A program made the position numbers and the translations under genes. Below are positions 12,913-18,137 of a DNA stretch of 18,137 nucleotides, one piece after another. The notes under the pieces were generated by a model. The model was given only the letters and a program-made list of their open reading frames with translations. It made no database searches and was not told where the DNA came from. The DNA is from Betaproteobacteria bacterium (GTDB lineage Bacteria > Pseudomonadota > Gammaproteobacteria > Burkholderiales > Burkholderiaceae_E). The first letter of the stretch is position 1. Each line of letters begins with the position of its first letter. The DNA is taken from contig RFVZ01000017.1 in NCBI GenBank assembly GCA_009922405.1, positions 1 to 18,137 on the forward strand. Reading direction: 5' to 3'.

Positions 12913-13477
12913 CGGCGACCTTAGGGATTGGAGGTTCATCAGAAACAATAGTGCCCTGTTGGAGGTGGCGATTGACGTAAACCGCTTGCAGCAGGACGTT
13001 AATGACCGTTAAGCCCGTTGCCCCAAAAAGCTTGAAGTTGACCCAGGTTTCTGTGTCAAAGCGGTAGGCAATTACCAGGTTCAACGCCGCCATCAGGCAA
13101 AAGAACCCGACCCACATGGCACTGAGTCGGTTCCAGACTGCATCGGGCAGTGTCAGTTGATTCCTCATCATGCCCGCCAGCGCATTACTGCCGCGCAATC
13201 GGGCGCCAACCAGCAAAATCACGAACAGCCCATACAGCACCGTTGGTTTCCACTTAATAAAGGTCTCATCTTGGAAAAGGAGAGTTGCGCCCCCAAAAAC
13301 CACGATGATGACCAGCGATGCCCAGCGCATTGGCTCGATTCGTCTCCCGGTCAATTTCATCCACGCGAGCATGACAACCGTCATTGCGATCGCAACTCCT
13401 GTTGCGAAATACAGGTTGACGAACTTGTAGGTGACGTAAAAGACGACGATTGGCAGAAAATCCACGAGAAAGTTCAT
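12896..13477 (-). CDS. yciB: YciB / inner membrane septation-associated protein (IspZ family)
   Basis: This 193-residue integral membrane protein belongs to the YciB (IspA/IspZ) family, reported to be involved in cell envelope maintenance and in septation in Shigella. It starts with the family sequence MNFLVDFLPIVVFYVTYKF and shows six hydrophobic stretches (about 3-20, 24-40, 51-68, 79-92, 117-137, 148-166). FQDETFIKWKPTVLYGLF, NRLSAMWVGFF and FDTETWVNFKLFGATGL are the conserved loops. The ATG at 13477 overlaps the msrB stop by four bases in an ATGA junction, a strong sign of coupled translation. The end carries an unstructured acidic tail (VSDEPPIPKVADASNP), into which bolA starts. The biochemical role is not settled. 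Confidence 0.95.
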   Translation of the reverse strand: MNFLVDFLPIVVFYVTYKFVNLYFATGVAIAMTVVMLAWMKLTGRRIEPMRWASLVIIVVFGGATLLFQDETFIKWKPTVLYGLFVILLVGARLRGSNALAGMMRNQLTLPDAVWNRLSAMWVGFFCLMAALNLVIAYRFDTETWVNFKLFGATGLTVINVLLQAVYVNRHLQQGTIVSDEPPIPKVADASNP

Positions 13478-13899
13478 GGAGTCTTCTCAGGGTTTGCGGG
13501 TTCAAACCTTAGCGCGGCGGAATTAACGCAATAGCGCAACCCGGTTGGTTTGGGACCGTCCGGGAAGACATGCCCGAGGTGCGCGTCACACGAAGCGCAT
13601 AAGATCTCCGTGCGGATCATTCCGTGAGCAGTATCGACACGCTCCGAAATCTGGGATGTCTCGAGCGGCTTCCACCAGCTCGGCCAACCGCTGCGAGAGT
13701 CGAACTTGTGGTCGGAGACGAACAAATCGGATCCACAACAAACGCAGTGGTAGGTGCCGGGCTCCTTATGGTCGCAATATCGGCCGGTGAAGGCTGGTTC
13801 GGTCGCTCCGCGTCGTGTGACGGCATACTCAGTGGGTGAACGACTAACAGTGATGGCGTTCAGTTTAATCGCAAGCGAGAATAGGGCCTCAGAAAACAC
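13474..13899 (-). CDS. msrB: Peptide-methionine (R)-S-oxide reductase MsrB
   Basis: MsrB reduces methionine-R-sulfoxide in proteins. All key residues are visible: GTEPAFTG-like ATEPAFTGRY, CVCCGSDLF, FDSRSGWPSWW, CASCDAHLGHVFPDGP and RYCVNSAALRF. Counting from the GTG at 13899 (141 residues), Cys52/Cys55 and Cys101/Cys104 form the two zinc CxxC pairs, and Cys124 is the catalytic cysteine. In the E. coli enzyme the sequence before GWPS is DSGC; here it is DSRS, so that second cysteine is absent. The start is uncertain: no ATG and no good ribosome binding site precede the conserved SPTEYAVTR. Options are TTG 13935 (overlapping the divergent ligase), GTG 13899, or a rarer codon further in (a CTG near 13863). 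It ends in an ATGA junction with yciB. Confidence 0.85.
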   Translation of the reverse strand: MFSEALFSLAIKLNAITVSRSPTEYAVTRRGATEPAFTGRYCDHKEPGTYHCVCCGSDLFVSDHKFDSRSGWPSWWKPLETSQISERVDTAHGMIRTEILCASCDAHLGHVFPDGPKPTGLRYCVNSAALRFEPANPEKTP

Positions 13900-13912
13900 T
13901 AAATTGATCGCT

Positions 13913-13918
13913 AGGGGA
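13913..13918 (+). promoter_or_regulatory. Ribosome binding site of the acyl-CoA ligase gene
   Basis: AGGGGA lies five bases before the ATG at 13924, in the short space between the two divergent genes. It supports this start over downstream ATG codons. Confidence 0.7.
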
Positions 13919-13923
13919 CACCA

Positions 13924-15579
13924 ATGCTTGGACAAATGATGAAGATGCCGCTACTGATTTCCTCGATCTTGCGGCACGCCGCGCGGCACCACGGGCACGT
14001 TGAGGTGGTTTCCCGCCGGGTCGAGGGCGATATTCATCGCTACACTTGGGCCGACTGTGCTGTCCGTGCGGGGCAACTCGCGAGCGCCCTGGAGTCGATC
14101 GGGATCGAGCAGGGTGATCGAATCGGGACGCTAGCCTGGAATGGCTACCGTCATCTCGAGACCTACTATGGTGTCTCGGGCATGGGCGCGATTACGCACA
14201 CGATCAATCCACGCCTCCATCCCGATCAGATCGCGTGGATGATTGGTCACGCCGAAAATGTAGCCGTCGTCTTCGATCTCACCTTCCTGCCCATCGTTCG
14301 CTCGATCGCCACTCGGTGTCCCTCGGTCAAGACCTGGATCGCGTTGTGCGACCGAACCCTGCTGCCGAATGAAGCCGGGATTAGCACGGGCATTCCAAAC
14401 CTGATCGCCTTTGAGGACCTCATTCAATCCGGTTCGGATCAATGGAATTGGCCCCAGTTTGACGAACAGCGGGCATCAGGACTTTGCTACACCTCCGGAA
14501 CAACGGGTGACCCTAAAGGGGTTCTCTATAGCCATCGTTCAACGATTCTTCATGCTTACGCCTCTTGCCTACCGGATGCGTTTGGGTTTTCGGCGCGGGA
14601 TTGCATTCTGCCGGTGGTGCCCATGTTCCATGTCAACGCCTGGGGCATCCCCTACGCTGCTGCGCTGGTCGGTGCCAAGCTTGTTTTTCCTGGCCCAAAC
14701 CTTGATGGACGCTCGCTTTACGAGCTCTTTGAATCCGAGCAGGTAACCTTCTCGGGAGGCGTGCCAACCATCTGGTTTGGGCTGCTGAACCACCTCGAGA
14801 GCCACCAACTGCGATTCACCAGTCTGAAACGCACCGTCATTGGCGGTTCGGCTTGCCCACCCTCGATGATCCGGGCGTTTCGTGAGCGGTATGGTGTCGA
14901 GGTACTTCATGCTTGGGGGATGACCGAGCTTTCGCCGCTGGGATCCGTCTGCGCCCTCCAAAACAAACACCTCTCCGAACCGCTCGAGGCTCAACAACGC
15001 CGGCTCGAAAAGCAAGGCCATGCTTTTTTCGGGGTGGATCTCAGAGTCGTTAATGATGCCGGCGAGGACTTGCCTTGGGATGGCTCATCTCAGGGCCATC
15101 TCCAGGCCCGGGGGCCTTGGGTGATTGAGTCCTACTTCAAATCCGCTGGCGGTAATCCTCTGACTTTCGACGCTCAAGGGGAGGGATGGTTTCCAACCGG
15201 TGATGTAGCAACCATTGACTCCGATGGTTATCTTCAGATCACCGACCGTAGCAAGGACGTGATCAAGAGCGGTGGCGAATGGATCAGTTCGGTCGACCTG
15301 GAGAATCTCGCGGTCGCACATCCTGGCGTGGCGATGGCAGCGGTGATCGGCATCCCGCACCCGAAATGGGATGAGCGTCCTCTATTAGTGGTGGTGCCAA
15401 AGCCAGGTATTGCGCTTGAGCGCGTTGAGCTACTGCAATTTTTTGACGGCAAAGTGCCGCGCTGGTGGGTTCCTGACGATGTGCAATTCGTCGAGTCAAT
15501 TCCCTTGGGGGCGACTGGAAAAATGCTGAAGAACCGACTCCGCGAACAGTTCAAGGATCTGCAGTTGGCGGACACCTGA
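13924..15579 (+). CDS. Acyl-CoA ligase, DmdB-like (3-methylmercaptopropionyl-CoA ligase / medium-chain acyl-CoA synthetase family)
   Basis: The 551-residue product is an ANL-superfamily ligase that activates a carboxylic acid with ATP and joins it to CoA. The ATP loop is YTSGTTGDPKG at 189-199, with VPMFHVNAWG, WGMTELSP (adenine-binding motif), GWFPTGDVATIDSDGYLQITDR and KDVIKSGGEWIS following. The late catalytic lysine is Lys533 in GATGKMLKN. The N-terminus MLGQMMKMPLLISSILRHAARHHG is the one I associate with DmdB and its medium-chain relatives, where it differs from long-chain FadD. DmdB makes methylmercaptopropionyl-CoA in the DMSP demethylation route; the same family contains ligases for short and medium fatty acids, so the substrate is open. 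No dmdA, dmdC or dmdD gene is in the window. It is followed after 18 bases by a thioesterase gene and starts divergently from msrB. Confidence 0.9.
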   Translation: MLGQMMKMPLLISSILRHAARHHGHVEVVSRRVEGDIHRYTWADCAVRAGQLASALESIGIEQGDRIGTLAWNGYRHLETYYGVSGMGAITHTINPRLHPDQIAWMIGHAENVAVVFDLTFLPIVRSIATRCPSVKTWIALCDRTLLPNEAGISTGIPNLIAFEDLIQSGSDQWNWPQFDEQRASGLCYTSGTTGDPKGVLYSHRSTILHAYASCLPDAFGFSARDCILPVVPMFHVNAWGIPYAAALVGAKLVFPGPNLDGRSLYELFESEQVTFSGGVPTIWFGLLNHLESHQLRFTSLKRTVIGGSACPPSMIRAFRERYGVEVLHAWGMTELSPLGSVCALQNKHLSEPLEAQQRRLEKQGHAFFGVDLRVVNDAGEDLPWDGSSQGHLQARGPWVIESYFKSAGGNPLTFDAQGEGWFPTGDVATIDSDGYLQITDRSKDVIKSGGEWISSVDLENLAVAHPGVAMAAVIGIPHPKWDERPLLVVVPKPGIALERVELLQFFDGKVPRWWVPDDVQFVESIPLGATGKMLKNRLREQFKDLQLADT

Positions 15580-15597
15580 CAAATCACAAGTACGACT

Positions 15598-16014
15598 ATG
15601 AGTGCAGCGAACGGTTTTCCAATTTCGATTCCTTTTGTCGAAGACCTCGGAATCCACCTGATTTCCGCCGAGTCGGGTCGTTCTGTAATTCGCCTTGAAA
15701 CTGAATTGCGTCACTTGAACTCCTGGGGTGTCGTCCATGGCGGGGTCGTCATGACCCTTCTGGATGTCGCGATGGCGAGCGCTGGGCGATCTCTGCGGAC
15801 TGATCTGGGAACAGGCGGCAACGTAACGATTGAGATGAAAACGAGTTTTTTGCGACCCGCGAGGGGTCTCATCGAAGTCCGTGGTGTTTGCCTTCACACG
15901 ACTGCAACAATGGCCTTTTGTGAAGCTGAATTGTTTGGAGACGATGAACAACTGGCAGCAAAATCCAGCGGGACTTTTAAGTTCTTTCGTCAGCTAGGCG
16001 CTCCAAGCGACTGA
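15598..16014 (+). CDS. PaaI-type hotdog-fold thioesterase
   Basis: The 138-residue protein is a hotdog-fold acyl-CoA thioesterase of the PaaI/YbgC-like group, which hydrolyses acyl-CoA to free acid and CoA. The motif VVHGGVVMTLLDVAMA has His47-Gly48-Gly49 and Asp56, the standard catalytic helix positions, preceded by RHLNSWG. Downstream VTIEMKTSFLRPARG and GVCLHTTATMAFCEAEL are the usual central strands. It begins 18 bases after the acyl-CoA ligase with no clear Shine-Dalgarno site, so it may rely on coupling to the ligase. A ligase followed by a thioesterase suggests control of one acyl-CoA pool or release of CoA from a product; the acyl group is unknown. Its last 25 bases overlap the convergent NRDE gene end to end. 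Confidence 0.9.
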   Translation: MSAANGFPISIPFVEDLGIHLISAESGRSVIRLETELRHLNSWGVVHGGVVMTLLDVAMASAGRSLRTDLGTGGNVTIEMKTSFLRPARGLIEVRGVCLHTTATMAFCEAELFGDDEQLAAKSSGTFKFFRQLGAPSD

Positions 16015-16841
16015 ATCGGAAACATTTCCGACCGGTCGATGTAACTCCCATCTGGGACGAAACTGCGCTCGAGCCAGTGCAGGGATTGGTTCTTCGCAAC
16101 GCGGACGATCGTGGATGCGCGGGTGCCGTACAAAGCCCCCGAAGACAGACGTTGAGCAGGAATGAATGGCGATGAGAGCGCGCGCTCGCGCTCGAGACCA
16201 ATTCCGGTTTCGGGCAATCGTTCGTCTGGCGCCGGCGTTGTGTCCGCAAGCGCTTCGAGCAGCCAAGTCTGCGTTTCCGCGTCAACGTTTGAGCCGTTAG
16301 CCGAAGCGCTAAGCGCCGATATCAATCGTTGCGTCTTTGGCCACTCGTGACCGGGACCTCCATTAGACCATGCCCAGATTCCCGGTCTGAGAGCGCGTGG
16401 CTCGCCGCCTTCCCGGTTGCAAGTCCAAACGAGTGAGGAGCCGGTGGCGCTCGAACGGTCTGGGAGATCGGGGTCGGCGACTACGCCAAGCAGCAGGTGA
16501 AAGCCGCCATATTCTTTTCCGCACTTAAACGCGACTTCTGCCGCTGCCATTGCTGTGCCTTCACGCCGACCACCAAGCCAGGACGCAACGAGTTCACCCC
16601 GCGAGCGTCGGGCCGGCTCTGCGCCAGGTTGACGGATATTTGTCAACGCGGCAAAGCGGCCATCCCGCGTCACACCCATCCAGGTGCCACCTGCTTCGAG
16701 GTCCTGACCTCCGAGAATTCGTGGATCACTCGCCCACCATCGAGCGGCGCGGGTCTCACGCTGAAAAAACTCGTCGCGATTCGCAGCGATGATGAGTGGC
16801 CAATTCGCGTTTGACTGCCAAGCCAAAGCAATTAGGCACAT
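15990..16841 (-). CDS. NRDE family protein (TANGO2 / Ser-Thr-rich T10-like Ntn fold)
   Basis: This 283-residue product belongs to the NRDE/TANGO2 family, found in bacteria and mitochondria. The mark is the start MCLIALAW with Cys2 as likely N-terminal nucleophile, and AANRDEFF (Asn21 to Glu24), which names the family. GGTWMGVTRDGRFAALTNIR, SRGELVASWL, YGGFHLLLG, WAWSNGG and YGTRASTIV are other conserved parts. TANGO2 proteins have been linked to haem and lipid handling; in bacteria the role is not established. I chose the ATG at 16841 because the second residue is then the conserved Cys; a start at 16850 adds three residues. It overlaps the end of the DUF4936-like gene by ten bases and converges with the thioesterase gene, overlapping it by 25. 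The three genes ygfZ, DUF4936 and NRDE therefore seem one transcript. Confidence 0.93.
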   Translation of the reverse strand: MCLIALAWQSNANWPLIIAANRDEFFQRETRAARWWASDPRILGGQDLEAGGTWMGVTRDGRFAALTNIRQPGAEPARRSRGELVASWLGGRREGTAMAAAEVAFKCGKEYGGFHLLLGVVADPDLPDRSSATGSSLVWTCNREGGEPRALRPGIWAWSNGGPGHEWPKTQRLISALSASANGSNVDAETQTWLLEALADTTPAPDERLPETGIGLERERALSSPFIPAQRLSSGALYGTRASTIVRVAKNQSLHWLERSFVPDGSYIDRSEMFPIQSLGAPS

Positions 16842-17203
16842 AAAAACCACTCGGCATGATATTCGCCCCTTACCCAGTTGGTGAGTCCCGTTTCTCGTGC
16901 GATTTGCTCTACCAACGCTAGATAGGCGGGGGACTGTGAATACGGAATCGGCGGATGTACGTCCATCCAGGTACTCACACGATCGCTGGCAGGGTTGTTG
17001 ATCTCAATCGCTGGAATGCGCTGGTAGTGGACTGGGGCGGTCGATAAAGCCATCGGTGACTCGGCTACCAATCGCTCCGATGCCAGTTTCAATGCACGCC
17101 GGACGGCTTCGTCATGCTCAGATGCCGCCAGGAACCAGAGAAACAGTTGAACCGGTTGAAAAGGTTGAGCCGGTTGCCCCACTTGTTCGGCTTCAGAGCG
17201 CAT
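16832..17203 (-). CDS. DUF4936 family protein
   Basis: The 123-residue product fits DUF4936, a small betaproteobacterial family of unknown function usually found near ygfZ. I rely on two motifs: VSTWMDVHPPIPYS (family TWM.V) and the C-terminal GEYHAEWF, with QLFLWFLAASEHDEAVRRALKLASE at the N-terminal half. There is no signal peptide. The ATG at 17203 was chosen because it overlaps the ygfZ end by 11 bases and begins the only plausible N-terminus; a longer frame to 17548 lies inside ygfZ. The first 20 residues carry a QP-rich repeat (see the separate repeat entry) not typical of the family. Its stop overlaps the NRDE start by ten bases. Assignment is by remembered pattern, not by database search. 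Confidence 0.7.
   Translation of the reverse strand: MRSEAEQVGQPAQPFQPVQLFLWFLAASEHDEAVRRALKLASERLVAESPMALSTAPVHYQRIPAIEINNPASDRVSTWMDVHPPIPYSQSPAYLALVEQIARETGLTNWVRGEYHAEWFLCA
17146..17181. repeat. 9-base imperfect tandem repeat in the DUF4936 gene start
   Basis: On the plus strand GTTGAACCG, GTTGAAAAG, GTTGAGCCG and GTTGCCCCA follow each other (17146-17181). In the coding minus strand this gives Gly-Gln-Pro, Ala-Gln-Pro, Phe-Gln-Pro and Val-Gln. The units keep the reading frame, so it may be a short expansion at the N-terminus rather than a conserved part. Confidence 0.65.
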
Positions 17204-18137
17204 AGGGGAGGGCGAGCCCGGACAGCACGCGACCACCCGGACCCTCAAGGTGCAAGCCAGCTTGATCAAGGTTCTCATCAACGATCTCGCGGGAGGCTTC
17301 AAAAAGAACCACCTGCGTCGTGTTTGGGAGTGGGCCGTTGTGTTGAGGGACTGGCGCCCCGAGAACAACCTTACCCACGGGCTCAGTCTGTCCCGTCGCG
17401 AACACATCGCTGCCTGGCAAGCATTCAGCCCCGGGTGTTGTTGCCAAAAACATCCGGCGCTTGAGCTTGCTAAGGTACTGACTGCGTGCGACGACTTCCT
17501 GTCCCGGGTAGCACCCTTTTTTGAAGTTGACTCCGTCAACCCGCTCAAGGTTGATCATCTGGGGGACAAACTGCTCAACTGCTCCACCAACAATCCTCGG
17601 TTGTCCAGAAAGTACTTCTAGCCATCTCCAATCCGACGTCGAGGCAGGCGATAGAAATTGCCCCAAGGTTTTCCAGACCTCAGGCAACTCCGTGCCCCGC
17701 AGCAGCAAAAGCTGACGGGCCAATTTCCGCCCTTCGACCAAAACGGGTTCTAAACCTACCGCGGCCCGATCGCCCGAGACTGACGCGCACATCGGGGATG
17801 GAGAATGCATCCCTAATTCAGCTAATACGTCACCGCCGGACTGTGCGATGCCGATCACCGCAATTTGCTCCTCGAGCGCAATGCTGACTTTCGCCCGCAT
17901 GACGTACTTTCGCAGGCGCGACGCTAGGCTCATGGCCTCAGGACTTGGTACGAGCAGTCGAATCGAATCCGCTAGCCGCCAGGTGATGGCGGTCGCCAGC
18001 AACCGCCCCTTGGGCGTGCAGTAGCCATTGAGTTGAGCGCTCTGATCGGCGAGCACGGCAAGATCATTGGTGACCTGTGAGTGCAGGAAAGCAACCGCAT
18101 CCGGTCCGCTGACACAGAGGACCGAAAAGTCGGGCAA
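17193..18137 (-). CDS. ygfZ: YgfZ folate-binding / GcvT-like iron-sulfur cluster protein, N-terminus outside window
   Basis: This is the C-terminal 314 residues of YgfZ (GcvT family), a folate-dependent protein needed for repair or assembly of [4Fe-4S] enzymes such as MiaB. The diagnostic K-G-C-Y-x-G-Q-E motif is present as KKGCYPGQEVVARSQYLSKLKRR at about residues 206-228 of the visible part, with INLERVDGVNF before it. Near the visible start are LCVSGPDAVAFLHSQVTNDL and LNGYCTPKGRLLATA, which are early-domain signatures, so only some 10-20 residues should be missing. The TTG at the very edge of the window (18135-18137) is in frame but is probably not the true start. The end overlaps the DUF4936 start by 11 bases. 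E. coli YgfZ has 326 residues, in line with this. Confidence 0.95.
   Translation of the reverse strand: MPDFSVLCVSGPDAVAFLHSQVTNDLAVLADQSAQLNGYCTPKGRLLATAITWRLADSIRLLVPSPEAMSLASRLRKYVMRAKVSIALEEQIAVIGIAQSGGDVLAELGMHSPSPMCASVSGDRAAVGLEPVLVEGRKLARQLLLLRGTELPEVWKTLGQFLSPASTSDWRWLEVLSGQPRIVGGAVEQFVPQMINLERVDGVNFKKGCYPGQEVVARSQYLSKLKRRMFLATTPGAECLPGSDVFATGQTEPVGKVVLGAPVPQHNGPLPNTTQVVLFEASREIVDENLDQAGLHLEGPGGRVLSGLALPYAL

Overview
The window looks like core chromosome from a betaproteobacterium, probably order Burkholderiales. The evidence is gene content and order: smpB divergent from ratA-rnfH-guaB-guaA; an orphan Bug-type solute-binding protein; the run msrB-yciB-bolA-parvulin; and ygfZ-DUF4936-NRDE. 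I saw no rRNA, tRNA, insertion sequence, integrase, CRISPR array or phage gene. Coding density is very high. No gap exceeds 300 bases: the largest are about 114 bases (881-994) and about 104 bases (8833-8936).

Layout. Positions 1-880 (minus) hold the N-terminal part of a LivK-like binding protein. A 12-base tandem repeat at 938-996 separates it from smpB (minus). Plus-strand genes run from 1478 to 8832: ratA and rnfH overlap, and guaB and guaA (the two steps from IMP to GMP) follow. Behind guaA, closely spaced, come a Bug binding protein, an MmgE/PrpD-family protein and a D-2-hydroxyacid dehydrogenase-like protein, which look like a small catabolic cassette for an unknown carboxylate. From 8937 to 10457 are three small exported proteins of low complexity: Tyr/Pro-rich, a glycine-zipper lipoprotein with a polyproline tail, and a Pro/Thr then Lys/His-rich protein. 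tadA and a leaderless L,D-transpeptidase-like gene follow as overlapping genes.

Positions 11449-13899 (minus) form a compact run read as msrB, yciB, bolA, parvulin-type prolyl isomerase and a small acidic protein of unknown function. Divergent from it, on plus, are a DmdB-like acyl-CoA ligase and a PaaI-type thioesterase (13924-16014). The last block (minus, 15990 to the window end) is read as ygfZ (start outside the window), a DUF4936-like gene and an NRDE/TANGO2-family gene, each overlapping the next.

How the parts work together. smpB serves ribosome rescue; guaBA serves guanine nucleotide synthesis; tadA makes inosine-34 in tRNA; bolA and ygfZ both touch iron-sulfur cluster handling; msrB and the prolyl isomerase serve protein repair and folding. 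I did not find a convincing undescribed defence or mobile system. The most unusual items are the repeat that carries the smpB stop codon in every full unit (also readable on the other strand as a Trp/Lys-rich tetrapeptide repeat), the trio of low-complexity exported proteins, the L,D-transpeptidase without a signal peptide, and the guaB N-terminal extension.
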